Shown: piece by piece, positions 1 to 12,035 of the stretch | How the letters are laid out: each line of letters opens with the position of its first letter | Numbering within the stretch: position 1 is the first letter of the stretch | Source: Campylobacter concisus | GTDB taxonomy: Bacteria > Campylobacterota > Campylobacteria > Campylobacterales > Campylobacteraceae | Assembly (NCBI RefSeq): GCF_002913225.1 | Contig: NZ_PPAW01000047.1 | Span: forward strand, 1 to 64,000 | DNA: 64,000 bases | Direction: 5' to 3' | Position numbers and translations under genes: made by a program | Notes under the pieces: model-generated | What the model was told of the DNA's origin: nothing | The model's input: only the letters and a program-made list of their open reading frames with translations | Database searches by the model: none

Positions 1-172
1 GGTCACCACTAAATTTACGGCTCTCGTTTTTGGTATTTATCACTACATCCGCGCTTAGACTAACGCCGCTAAGCTCTTTAAACCAAAACTCATCTTTTTG
101 CACGCTAAAGCCAACAAGGGCAGGCGCAAAATATGGGAGATGTGCGAACGAGTAGTTAAATTTGGCTTTTAT
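1..172 (-). CDS. Partial ORF, hypothetical, cut by the window edge
   Basis: An open frame on the minus strand runs from about 172 off the left edge. The readable residues include KFNYSFAHLPYFAPALVGFS and then VQKDEFWFKELSG. It follows the MotE-like gene closely, where C. jejuni has a hypothetical gene (Cj1495c by my memory of the order). I see no ATG, GTG or TTG at the expected N-terminus; the frame passes through an ATA near 172 and has no ribosome-binding site. It may start at an internal GTG, at a rare codon, or be damaged. I recognise no domain. Confidence 0.35.
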   Translation of the reverse strand, partial: MKAKFNYSFAHLPYFAPALVGFSVQKDEFWFKELSGVSLSADVVINTKNESRKFSGD

Positions 173-192
173 AGAGCAGCAGTAAGTTAAAT

Positions 193-755
193 TTACTGCA
201 TATTTATGCTTCCAGCTGGAGCTGGCATATCGCCTTTTTCATCGATAAATGGGGGGCCTTTTTGAAGTAGGGCTGTCACTTCAGAAGCAACCTTTGGATC
301 CATTTTTGCCATTATGGTTGAGATCTTTTTGGCATCAAGGGCATAAAGTATGGTGGCTGCATTTGATCTTGGCATTTGTGAGAGCACTTCGGCTGCTGCA
401 CCATCTTTCATTTTGGCATAGGATTCATTGACTTTATCGGTAGTCATCGTGCGAAGCTCTTTTAAAATTTTCTCATTTTTAGCTACAACTTCGTCGATCT
501 CTTTGCGTTTTTGCTCGATCACTTTCATCGTCGCATTTAGATCAGCCTCTTTTTTGGCGAGCTTTTTGTTGTTTTCTTCATAAGCCGCAGCCGAGCTTGC
601 TCGAAAGACCTCTAGGGCTTGGCGCTGCTCGTCGATGACCTCAAGCTCCTTTGAAATTTCCTCTTTTCTAGCTTCAAAGATCTGAGTGCAATCAACCGGC
701 ACTTCAAAGCAAAATGCAAAATTTATGACCATAAAAAAGAGTAAAACAGCTCTCA

Positions 756-756
<1 letters not shown>
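193..756 (-). CDS. MotE-like periplasmic coiled-coil protein
   Basis: The 187-residue product has a signal peptide or anchor (MRAVLLFFMVINFAFCF), then a charged coiled coil (about residues 25-110). A C-terminal segment, EVLSQMPRSNAATILYALDA followed by a KISTIMAKMDP motif, is typical of the MgtE-N-like region of MotE flagellar motor chaperones. In Campylobacterota, MotE-type proteins guide the scaffold protein MotC. ATG at 756 is preferred over a GTG at 759 because its A overlaps the upstream TGA (TGATG), a usual coupling signal. It forms a cluster with the FliJ-like gene and purA. The flagellar role is inferred from family and from the coiled-coil partner beside it. Confidence 0.75.
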
Positions 757-3280
<2,524 letters not shown>

Positions 3281-3288
<8 letters not shown>

Positions 3289-6200
3289 CTCTTATCTCCT
3301 TACTAAAACCTAAATTTATATCGCACTCTTTGATGATGGACACGGCTAGATTATAGAGTTCGCCGCTGTCACTACTACTTGCTAGTTTGCTTAAATTTAT
3401 AGAAATTTCTTGATTAAATTTGCCTATATTTTTTATCTCATCTTCTATCTTTTGCTTTAGGCTTTGTGTTAGTTTGTCGTCTTGATTTAAATTTGCTATC
3501 ACTTCATTTGCAAGCTCTTTTAGCACGACTAAGCCTTTGAAAAGCTCGAAATTCTCGCTATTTTTATAGTCTTTTATGTGCAGATATGGTCTCTCAAATT
3601 TAAACGAAGCAGCATCTTTTGCCAAAAGCGCCAATGAGAAAATGTTACCTTGAAATTTATCAAAACCAAGACCAAGTAAAAACTCAAGCGTTCTTTTGTC
3701 ATCGATATTTTTTATAGTCGCATTTAGTCCAAATTTATCAGCCACAAACCTTATCATATTTATGCTCTCAAGTGCCTCTTTTGAGTTAAAGATATGCTTG
3801 CAAAATTTATTATCTATATTAAAGCGGTTTGTCTTTAGCATGCCAAGAGCTTCGATCGAGCTTGAGTATGAGGCAAAGTCATCAAGCGAGAAGTGTATGC
3901 CAAGCTCTTTATACTTTCTAACATAAATTTCTAAAACTTCTAAATTTGTAGCTGTTGCAGCGTCGATAACGTCGATGATAAGTCCAGTTGGATCAAGGCT
4001 TTTATCCTCATCAAAGATCGCTTTAAATTTATGCCAAAACTCCTGCGTAAAGAGCTTTTTAACGCTTAAATTTACGCGAACCTTTGCGTTTATGCCATTT
4101 TCTAGCCACATTTTTCTAGCTAAAAGCGCCTCTTTTATCGTAAATAAAGCAATATTGCTCGATGCGCTACTTGTCCTTATAAGTGGTAAAAAGTCGCTTG
4201 GGTAGATGATCTCGCCATCTTTTCTCCATCTAATAAGCGCTTCAAAACTTAAAGTCTCGCCCGTGCTAAAGCTGATCTCTGGCTGAAATTCTAAAAACAT
4301 CTCGCCAGCATCAAGCGCTTTTAAAATTTTTGAGCCATCTTCGTATTGGCTCTTAAAATAGACATCTTTTTTCGCATCAAATGTATAGCTTCTGTTTTTG
4401 CCGCTTATCTTAGCTTGATACATCGCCCAGTCGGCTCTTTGTAGCACATCATCAGCCCCAAGCTCACTATCAGCCAAGGCTATGCCTACGCTAGCGCTTG
4501 CTTTTAGTTTTAGCTCGTCTATCTTTACTTCATCTGAAGCTAGCCTTAGCATATTTTGCGCTATCTCATAGACTTCACCTAAATTTTCGTAGTTTATAAC
4601 GCCTACAAACTCATCTCCGCCTATCCTTGCAAAGATATTTTTGCCATTAAACATAGCGCCTATTTTTTCAGAGATAGCTACTAAAAATTTATCGCCTATT
4701 TGGTGACCAAAGTTGTCGTTTATACCCTTAAAATCATCTATATCAAGGTAGATAACAGCTATTTTTTGTTCATTTTTTTGTATGAGAGAATTTAGCTTGT
4801 TGTAGAGTAAAAATCTATTTGGTAGCTTTGTGAGCGGATCGTGATATGCGATAAATTCTAGATATTTCTCATTTTGAGCTTCGTTATTTGCAAGCATTGC
4901 GAGCATGATGTAACCAGTTCTTTTCTCGCTCGCATCGATGAGTGGTAAAATTTCTATGACTTCAAGCTTGCTCTTATTTTTATTATTTTCACTCCAAACC
5001 TTGCCACTCCATGAGCCACCGCTGTTTATAGTATCTATGATCTGGTGTTTTATATCGCTTAAGCCTTGCTTTATAAAGGTGATATCTTTTAGATATACAC
5101 TATCTTTTGAGCCAGCACTTTCAAAAAATGTATCATTTGCATCAATGACCTTTAGCTCCTCATCAAGCAAGATGACCTCTTCTTTGCTAAATGAGAAAAT
5201 TTTTGCAAGTAGGTCTTGACAGACAAAGAAGCTATCTTCTAGGCTAAGGTCTTTTAGTGTGCCTTTTATCAAGCTTACTTCGCCAAATTCATCGTATTCA
5301 AGTGCTTTTGCTCTTAGCCTAAAGTGTAGAATTTCTTTATCTATGCTATAAAGTTTGATATCTTTAATGTAAGTTTGAGCGTCTCTTATACTCTCAAAAA
5401 AGCTATAAAAACTATCAAACTCATCGACAAAGACCGACTTTGCCTGCTCGAAATTTAGAGTGCTTTGCGTGCCAAGAATTTTACTTAGCTCGTCTGAGAT
5501 GTTGAGCATGTCGCTTCTTTTATCCCAAGTAAAGACATTTGCTTCACTCGCCCAAAGCAGCGCCTTGCTCTCTTTGCTTTGTTTTTCAAATCTCTCTTGA
5601 AGCTTTAGCATATCGCTAAGATCGGTAAATGAGTAGATGATCTTTTGCTCGTCTGCATCGATAAATTTAGCCTTTATCTTAAATGGAATTTTCTTGCCAT
5701 AAGCGTTTGTCATATTTGCTATGAAATTTAGCTCTTCATTTTTAAAGCTTGCTTGCAAAAAGGCTTTTTTGCTTGCTAACACGGCAGCTTTAAAGCTATC
5801 AAAGTCCTCGCTTGCGATGATATCTTCTAAATTTATGAGACTTTGGCTTTGGACATTAAAAATTCTCTCGACATTGTTTGTGCTTTGTATGATCAAAAAT
5901 GGCTCATTAGCTGAAGCGATAGCGATAACATTTGGCGATAAAATGACGTAGCTTTTGATGATATCGTCATTTTTTTGCGTCATCTTTTCTTGAGTGATAT
6001 CCTTTATAAGTATGAAATTTAGCCTTGTGTTTTCTAGCTCAAAGCTACTTTGGGTTACTAAAACATCGATTATTTCACCATTTTTACGCCTTAGCTTAGC
6101 CTCGTATGATAGATTATTGTTGATAGCATTTTTTCTATCTTCTGCTAAATTCTTAGACTCATCTTCAAGAAGTTCTTTTATATTTAGATCCGCTACGTCA

Positions 6201-7366
6201 TCTTTTTTGTAGCCTAGTTTTTCTAAAAGAGCGTTGCTAATGTCCGTGATGACGCCAGTATAAGCGTCAAAGACCACGATCTTTAAAAAGCTCTTTTCAA
6301 AGACATAGCCAAATCTACTCTCGTAGCTTTGTGCCGTCTCGTAAGCTTTATCTCTATCTTCGTATAGTTTTTTGATGCTGTTATTTAGTAAGATAAATTC
6401 TTTTACGTCAAAGTCCTCATCAGTTGGCTTGCTTTTATCTGTCGCAAAAAGAGTGATCCTGGTAAATGCAGAGAGAATTTTGTCTTTCATATATGAGTTG
6501 TCGCGTAGCCAAAGTATGCTAAATGCTACAAAGCAGAAGAACGAAAGCACGACTAGAACTAGCTGGATAAAGATCTGAAGCTGCCTGCTAGAGCCTGTTA
6601 TGACAAATAGTTTTTGCTCCTCTAGGTAGCTGATTTTGTAAAAATTCATATCCTTTAGCATAAAAATGATCTTGTCACTTTTAAACTCGCCACCTTGTGA
6701 GATGTATTTATTAAAGTCCTCTTTTATAAATTTTTTATAAAACTCATCTCTTGAGAGGTTGCCGTCTTTATCAACCAAAAAGACGTATGCGCCAAAATTT
6801 TTGTTATAACTTGTATCAACTCTGTTTTTTAAAAAATTTTGACTTAGTTGAACAAGAATTTTATTGCCATTTTTTAGCCCATAAGCTATGTAGATATCTT
6901 TAAATCGTCTATTTTTATAAAATCTATCAGAAAGCCTAAACTCGCCCTCTTTGATATCTGAAAACCATGCGATATCGTAGTCGTGTAGGTCAAAAGCGCT
7001 GTCAAATTTACGCTCGTAAAGCAAAGAGTTATCTTTTGCTATCACGTAAAAAGCGGCGTAGAATTTACTTATAATAGTATTTTCATAAAACGGCTCTATG
7101 CCGTTTGCAATGAGTCTTGCCTTTGTGGAGATGTTATCTTTTACATCTGAAAATGCGTTGGTGATATTGTTTTTAGTGATTAAATTTAGCGTTGAAATTT
7201 CATATTTTATGTCGTTTATGCCAGCAAATATGACAAAGAGTGCAAGAAAGATGAAGGCAAAAAGAAGTAGTGCTATCTTTACATAGAACCTCTTAAAAAT
7301 CTGCAAAATCGACTTAACACTATTTTTTTGCATTAAATTTAAGCCTCGCTTTTTAAAACTAGCCAT
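3281..7366 (-). CDS. Membrane PAS-GGDEF-EAL protein, EAL degenerate
   Basis: This 1361-residue sensor has a membrane helix at about 28-52, a periplasmic domain at about 53-262 and a second helix at about 263-287. PAS-like domains follow (about 350-830; the first contains VVFDAYTGVITDISNALLEK), then GGDEF (about 840-1000), EAL (about 1015-1250) and a helical tail. G916-G917-D918-E919-F920 is intact, so diguanylate cyclase activity is plausible; no RxxD inhibitory site precedes it. The EAL triplet at E1042 and the NLS and QG sites remain, but the ELTE-type, LKID-type lysine and AEGVE-type segments read IDVID, FNIDN and IKNID. I infer an inactive phosphodiesterase half. An alternative ATG is at codon 12. 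Confidence 0.88.
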
Positions 7367-7429
7367 GATTTTAACGCAAATTTACTTTTTTTAGCTTATA
7401 AAATGCCTTTTTGTTTAAATTTAAATAGA

Positions 7430-7450
7430 CACAGGGCGTTTTGCCCCGTG
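7430..7450 (-). terminator. Probable terminator after the nitroreductase gene
   Basis: The hairpin pairs CACAGGGC with GCCCCGTG around a five-base loop, with one mismatch. It lies just past the nitroreductase stop on the minus strand and is followed by a modest T run. Confidence 0.55.
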
Positions 7451-7452
7451 AG

Positions 7453-8085
7453 TTAGTAGATCCAAGTAACTACTTCAGATCTTTGTCTGCGGTATTTTTC
7501 AGGCTGTGGGTTTAGGCGGTAGCCAAATGGCACTACGATAGCCACTCTTTTCTCGCTCTCATCAAGACCTAAAATTTCATTTAAAGCGTGTCTATCAAAG
7601 CCTTCGATCGGGCAGCTGTCGATCCCAAGGCTTGCAGCTGCGTTCATCATATTTGTCGCAGCTATCATGCACTGCTCGTGTGACCACTGAAAGGTTAGCT
7701 CATCGTCATTTTTGAAATTTGATAGCAAAAAGTCGTGATAAAATTTCTGCCTTGCAGCGATAGCTTCAGGGTCTTTATCAGCCCTTCTAGCGATCATTTT
7801 ATCAACGTAGTTGCTGCCAAATTTTATCTCTTTGATCTTTGCTAAAATGACAACCAAATGCGAGCAAGAGGTGATTTGCACTTGGTTCCACGAAACAGCT
7901 TTTATCTTCTCTCTAAGCTCTTTGTTTTGCACGACCAAAAAGTCCCACTGCTCAAGCCCAGTTGAGCTTGGGCTTAGCCTGCCAGCCTCCAAGATAAAGT
8001 CAAATTCGCCAGCTCCGATCTTTTTGCTCTCGTCAAAAATTTTGCAAGCGTGACGAAATTTTAAAATTTCAAGATAGTTCATCAT
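7453..8085 (-). CDS. FrxA/NfsB-type NAD(P)H nitroreductase
   Basis: The 210-residue product belongs to the FMN-dependent nitroreductase family. Features are RHACKIFD near the N-terminus, GRLSPSSTGLEQWDFLVV (flavin site) and the ASLGIDSCPIEGFD segment, which is typical of H. pylori FrxA and E. coli NfsB. These enzymes reduce quinones and nitro compounds and activate metronidazole; RdxA is the sister group and has a different C-terminal half. Tandem ATGs at 8085 and 8082 leave the start slightly open. A TATAAT box lies about 25 bases upstream and a hairpin follows, so it is probably transcribed alone. Confidence 0.85.
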   Translation of the reverse strand: MMNYLEILKFRHACKIFDESKKIGAGEFDFILEAGRLSPSSTGLEQWDFLVVQNKELREKIKAVSWNQVQITSCSHLVVILAKIKEIKFGSNYVDKMIARRADKDPEAIAARQKFYHDFLLSNFKNDDELTFQWSHEQCMIAATNMMNAAASLGIDSCPIEGFDRHALNEILGLDESEKRVAIVVPFGYRLNPQPEKYRRQRSEVVTWIY

Positions 8086-8109
8086 ATCTCCTTTGTTAAA
8101 TTTCTTGAC

Positions 8110-8115
8110 ATTATA
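8110..8115 (-). promoter_or_regulatory. -10 box of the nitroreductase gene
   Basis: A perfect TATAAT on the minus strand lies 25 bases upstream of the ATG at 8085, in the short gap between divergent signals. No clear -35 is seen, as is usual in Campylobacter. Confidence 0.55.
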
Positions 8116-8168
8116 AAGCGACTAGGTAAATTAAAAGAAATTTAGCCAGACTTTAGCTGGCCTTGAAA

Positions 8169-8186
8169 TAGGCTAAATTTAGCCTA
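8169..8186 (-). terminator. Palindrome after selD, probable terminator
   Basis: TAGGCTAAATTTAGCCTA is a perfect 18-base palindrome lying a few bases past the selD stop. A second small hairpin (GCCAG/CTGGC) lies beside it. Both fit transcription termination of yedF-selD. Confidence 0.5.
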
Positions 8187-8189
8187 GAG

Positions 8190-9212
8190 TTAGTTTAAAA
8201 ATATATCAAACTCGCCTTTTTGTATCGCCTCTGCGATGATGGCTGAGCGCTCATAGCCAGCCTCTCTTAGGCGCTTTAGAGCTAGGCTCGCATCGTTCTC
8301 ACTAACAGCTAGCAAAAGACCGCCAGAAGTTTGCGCGTCATATAGCAAGATATCAGCCTCTTTGCTCACAAAGTGCTTTGCAAATTCGCGGTTTTTGTAG
8401 CTTCCCTCTGGGATGATGCCCATATCGGCAAACTCTTTCGCACTTGCGATCACTGGCACATCTTTTTCAAAGACGTTAAAGCTGATCTTGTCGTTTAACA
8501 TCTCGCTTAAATGCCCTAAAAATCCAAATCCAGTCACATCGGTAGCGGCATAAACCTTGATGCCACTTAGTGCTTTTAGAGCATAGAAATTTAGCTGAGC
8601 CATGATGCCTGCGACCTCATTTATCTGCTCCATGCTTAGTAGATCGGCCTTGATCGCTGTGCTTAAGATGCCGCTGCCAAGAGGCTTTGTAAGGATCAAA
8701 ACGTTACCAACTTCTGCTGTGTTGTTCGCCCAGAAATTTTGTGGGCTCACCTTGCCAGTCGCGCTTAGCCCATAATACATCTGCTGCGTCTCTATCGTAT
8801 GTCCGCCAACGATGACGCCGCCACACTCTCTTACTTTATCGGCTCCACCTTGTAAAATTTCGCCTAAAATTTCAGGTGCAAGGTTGCAGCTATCAAAGCC
8901 CACGATATTTAGGGCGTTTATCACCTCGCCACCCATTGCAAAGACGTCACTTAGGCTATTTGCAGCAGCGATCTGACCGTAGATAAATGGGTCATTGACT
9001 ACTGGCGTGATAAAGTCAAGCGTCTGAACGAGTGCAAGATCGTCTGAAAGCTTAAAAACGCTCGCATCTTCGTTTGAGCCGATGCTTGAGAGCAGGTTTG
9101 GATGAGATAAATTTAAACTACTAATCGTTTTGTGAAGACCCGACGGGTCAAGCTTAGCAGCTCAACCAGCGGCTTTAACGAACTGCGTAAGCTTTTTGTC
9201 GTGATAGATCAT
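8190..9212 (-). CDS. selD: Selenide, water dikinase containing selenocysteine (UGA at codon 17)
   Basis: SelD makes selenophosphate from selenide and ATP for selenocysteine synthesis. Ordinary gene finding starts it at an internal methionine near 8936, but the true frame opens at ATG 9212 and reads through TGA at 9164-9162. The N-terminus reads HDKKLTQFVKAAG-U-AAKLDP, placing Sec at 17 and Lys at 20, the positions of catalytic Cys17 and Lys20 in E. coli SelD. With the UGA decoded the protein is 340 residues, normal for the family, with the expected GSNEDASVF and GGHTIETQQMYYG segments. Its ATG overlaps the yedF stop (ATGA), so the two are coupled. A hairpin suited to SelB follows the UGA. Confidence 0.95.
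9137..9164 (-). promoter_or_regulatory. UGA recoding site with bacterial SECIS-like hairpin
   Basis: Downstream of the in-frame UGA (9164-9162), after 12 bases, GACCC-GTC-GGGTC forms a five-pair stem with a GUC loop. The loop is 17 bases from the UGA. Bacterial SECIS hairpins lie in this range and typically carry GU in the apical loop. Confidence 0.75.
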
Positions 9213-9811
9213 AGTTTGATTTGCTCGTGAGTTGAGAGTATGTCGATGATCTCATAAGCGTTTGAAATTTCGCCAACTGCAAGATCGCTCACTAGTTTAT
9301 AAGCCTCCAAGCAGCTTCCGCAGCTTAAAATTTGAACGCCAGCAGCTTCAAGATCTTTAAGCGGCTTAAAGCTTGGATGTGCGCGGTTTGTTGTCATCTT
9401 AACAGCGTTATTTACGCATATGATTATCTTTGGTTTTTTCTCTACTTGAAGAAGCGCGCCTAGGAATTTTGATAGCAAATTTATGCCAACTTCTCCGCTA
9501 CCTGCGCGCTCTTCGTTTAGATAGAGCACTTTTTCATTTTTTGGTGTTATATCGCAGACAAATTCGTCAAAATTTGTAAGCTCAAGTGCGCTTTTGCCCT
9601 TGATGGCTAAAATTTTAGTCTCATTGCCGTTGCTTTCTAGGCTAAATTCTATATTTTGATTTTTTAAAAATCTTGAGATATTTTCTTTTGGAGCTAGGGC
9701 ATTTACGATGATCTCTAGGCTTTCGCCCTCGTTTAGGCCCTCAAGCGCGTTTTTAGTCATGATGACTGGTTTTGGGCACTCTAAATTTCTGCAATCAATT
9801 GTTCTTGTCAT
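9209..9811 (-). CDS. yedF: YedF selenium-metabolism protein (TusA-like plus DsrE-like)
   Basis: The 200-residue protein joins a TusA/SirA-like domain (residues about 1-70, with the LECPKPV motif) to a DsrE-like domain (about 95-195, with GVQILSCGSCLEAY). This fusion is the YedF family, which recurs next to selD in selenium-using bacteria. Its biochemical step is not settled; delivery or handling of reactive selenium is the common inference. It is the first gene of a two-gene operon with selD and has its own TATAAT box 48 bases upstream. A cysteine is present in both domains' motifs. Confidence 0.9.
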   Translation of the reverse strand: MTRTIDCRNLECPKPVIMTKNALEGLNEGESLEIIVNALAPKENISRFLKNQNIEFSLESNGNETKILAIKGKSALELTNFDEFVCDITPKNEKVLYLNEERAGSGEVGINLLSKFLGALLQVEKKPKIIICVNNAVKMTTNRAHPSFKPLKDLEAAGVQILSCGSCLEAYKLVSDLAVGEISNAYEIIDILSTHEQIKL

Positions 9812-9858
9812 TGTTTTTCCTTTGTGATTAGTATTTCAAACCTTGAAACTGATTTTGG

Positions 9859-9864
9859 ATTATA
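9859..9864 (-). promoter_or_regulatory. -10 box of yedF-selD
   Basis: The minus strand reads AGCTATAATCC here, about 48 bases before the yedF ATG and just beyond the fdhC terminator, so yedF-selD can be transcribed independently of fdhC. Confidence 0.6.
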
Positions 9865-9924
9865 GCTAAAAAATATTAATTTTTTAAAAGGATTTGTGCT
9901 GTGAAATTTGCTATAAAAGAGAGT

Positions 9925-9951
9925 TTGACCCTGCGTAAGTCGCAAGGTCAA
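9925..9951 (-). terminator. Terminator of fdhC
   Basis: TTGACC and TGCG pair with CGCA and GGTCAA around a five-base loop, with one mismatch. The hairpin lies immediately after the fdhC stop and is followed by a T-rich stretch on the minus strand. Confidence 0.7.
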
Positions 9952-9957
9952 GGTTGA

Positions 9958-10905
9958 TTATTTTAAATTTGTGTAAGATTTCTCGTAGTCAGATACTGGG
10001 ATCTTGTTTTCTTTAACAAGCTCTTGATACCAGTAGTGGTGAAGTACATAAACCTCTTCTTCTTCTTTGTATCCAGTGACCATTGACCAGATAGCGCCAT
10101 GTATAGCGATCGCAGCCATATAGATATGAACTAGGAAAAATACCGCACAGACGATGCCAAGGCAGTTGTGGATAACTACGCTATATCTTAAAAGATCGAT
10201 TTGAGAGATACCAAACCAACTAGCAACCGCTGGCTCTTTAATATCCATGAAATACATGATCGCACCAGTGATGATCATCACGATACCACCAGGGATAGCG
10301 ATCCAGTACCATGCCTTTTGACCAGCGTTAAATTTACCAGCAGGAACTGGTTTTTTCTTCTTTGATAGATAACCACCAACTATCATCATCCATCTGATGT
10401 CATAAACAGCTGGAAGCATTCTGATAGTCCAAGCAAATAACATAGGAAGCACAGAAATAGCAAATATAATAGTCGCTATATCGTGCAAGTATCTACAGAA
10501 ACGCACAAATGTGCCACCACCAAGCTCTGCACCCCACATGATGATGATGCCAGTTGGCACTAAGATGATCCAAGAGATCGCAGCTAAGCCGTGAGCTATA
10601 CGTTCGATCAGTGAAAACGCAAATACTTTTTTGCCATCGTGACTAAAGTGTTTTGGTCCGATGATCAAGAAGTGTAGCACGAACGCGCCGATAACAGCTA
10701 AAATGATAGAAAGTGCAGCTATCGCGAAGTAGTCGTTGCCTTGTATAAAAGTAAATATCGGGCCCCAGCCATGCTCATAAGGCTTGATATTTTCTATCCT
10801 CTGTGCTGCCCAAATGGTGCTGTCAAATTGATTGACGCCAGTTGGTCCTTCAATGGCCATTGCCGCAACGGACAATGTAAAAAGTAGAGTAAGAATTCTC
10901 GTCAT
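9958..10905 (-). CDS. fdhC: Formate dehydrogenase cytochrome b subunit, orphan
   Basis: The 315-residue membrane subunit passes electrons from formate dehydrogenase to menaquinone. A cleavable leader (MTRILTLLFTLSVAAMA) is followed by about four membrane helices. Candidate haem-ligand histidines occur in IERIAHGLAAISW, RYLHDIATI and VVIHNCLGI/LVHIYMA. Its length matches Campylobacter FdhC. No fdhA or fdhB is next to it; the upstream neighbour runs the other way. It may be a separate fdhC, or serve another molybdoenzyme. A near-perfect palindrome lies in its leader. Confidence 0.85.
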   Translation of the reverse strand: MTRILTLLFTLSVAAMAIEGPTGVNQFDSTIWAAQRIENIKPYEHGWGPIFTFIQGNDYFAIAALSIILAVIGAFVLHFLIIGPKHFSHDGKKVFAFSLIERIAHGLAAISWIILVPTGIIIMWGAELGGGTFVRFCRYLHDIATIIFAISVLPMLFAWTIRMLPAVYDIRWMMIVGGYLSKKKKPVPAGKFNAGQKAWYWIAIPGGIVMIITGAIMYFMDIKEPAVASWFGISQIDLLRYSVVIHNCLGIVCAVFFLVHIYMAAIAIHGAIWSMVTGYKEEEEVYVLHHYWYQELVKENKIPVSDYEKSYTNLK

Positions 10906-10923
10906 TTTATTCCTTTATTTGCT

Positions 10924-10946
10924 AAAGCTTAAATGATTTAAGCTTT
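10924..10946 (-). promoter_or_regulatory. 23-bp palindrome in the fdhC leader
   Basis: AAAGCTTAAAT, one G, then ATTTAAGCTTT: eleven-base arms with a single-base spacer, 19-41 bases upstream of the fdhC ATG. It could be an operator or form an mRNA hairpin. It is not a FNR box and matches no regulator site I know. Confidence 0.6.
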
Positions 10947-11139
10947 GGTTAAATATGCTAAAATCACACAGCTATGCCGTTTTGCGGCTATTATATCAGA
11001 GCTAATCACAAGCAAACCTTAGCAAAAAAGATTACTAAAAATTTTATAAAAAACATTTAAGTTTTGTTAATTTTTATCGTTTTTTATCTGAAAATTTAGC
11101 TAAAATAAAGCCAAATTTTAGCCGAAAAAGGACCGCACT

Positions 11140-11736
11140 ATGCATCTTTTTTGCCTTATATTTGATGAGTACGAGACGCTTGATCTCATGGGTCCGTTGG
11201 AGTTTTTGGCAAGGGTGCCTGAAGTGAAGATAAGCTACGTTTCGTTTGATGGCGGGATGAAAAGAAGCAAACAAGGCTTTAAAATAAAAACAAAAAAGCT
11301 TAGCAAGACGCCAAAAGAGAGTGTTTTGCTACTCCCTGGAGGTCAGGGCACGAGGATACTTGTAGATGATAGTGAGTTTATCTCAAGACTTAAAGAGTGC
11401 GTTTTGGCTTCACAATTTTGCCTAAGCGTATGCACTGGCTCAGTGCTCATCGCTCGCACTGGAGAGCTTGACGGCTTAAAGGCTACTTCAAATAAAAGGT
11501 CGCTCGAGTGGGTAAAAAGTTGCGGCGAGGCGGTAAAATGGCAAGAGCGTGCCAGATGGGTGAGGGCAGATAAATTTTACACAGCTTCAGGCGTGGCTGC
11601 TGGTATGGATATGGCGCTTGGCTTTATCAGTGATCATTTTGGCAAGGAGCTAGCCCAAAAGATCGCAAACGAGACCGAATACAACTGGCAAAAAAGCTCA
11701 AAGATAGATAAATTTGCCAAAATTTATGGGTATTAA
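11140..11736 (+). CDS. DJ-1/PfpI family protein
   Basis: The 198-residue product has the DJ-1/PfpI fold. DEYETLDLMGPLEFL is near the N-terminus, VLLLPGGQGT follows, and the nucleophile elbow reads LSVCTGS, with the conserved Cys near residue 107. The C-terminal TASGVAAGMDMALGFI segment resembles isonitrile-hydratase-like members and the N-terminal domains of some AraC regulators. The substrate cannot be assigned. AAAGGA lies close upstream of the ATG. It is monocistronic and divergent from fdhC. Confidence 0.8.
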   Translation: MHLFCLIFDEYETLDLMGPLEFLARVPEVKISYVSFDGGMKRSKQGFKIKTKKLSKTPKESVLLLPGGQGTRILVDDSEFISRLKECVLASQFCLSVCTGSVLIARTGELDGLKATSNKRSLEWVKSCGEAVKWQERARWVRADKFYTASGVAAGMDMALGFISDHFGKELAQKIANETEYNWQKSSKIDKFAKIYGY

Positions 11737-12035
11737 ATTTAAGGTGGCTTGTGACCTTTTGATAAAGTCAGAAATTTGCTAAATTTAATAAGGATAGTAA
11801 GTCAAAATATCTTTAGCAAAAAGTGTCAAGATAAAATTTGTAGATAATAAATTTAAATCATTTTGGAGCCTAGCTATAAATTTGCCAAATTTAATTAAGT
11901 TTAATTTTTGAAAACGAAAATAGCTTCAAGATAAATTTTTAAATTTAAGCAGTTTAAAGCCATTTTGGCAAAATTTACAAGCCAGATAAATTTGACCTAA
12001 ATTTAAAAAGCCAAATTTACCTTCAAAAACTCAGC
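11737..12035. other. 299-bp gap without recognisable genes
   Basis: The gap is AT-rich and dense in the AAATTTA word. I see no ORF with a credible start, no strong hairpin and no gene remnant on either strand. Confidence 0.5.

Noticed and set aside
6750-6800. Possible EF-hand in the periplasmic part of the 1361-residue sensor (DKDGNLSRDE)
   Set aside because: The spacing between the acidic start and the Glu is two residues short of a canonical loop.
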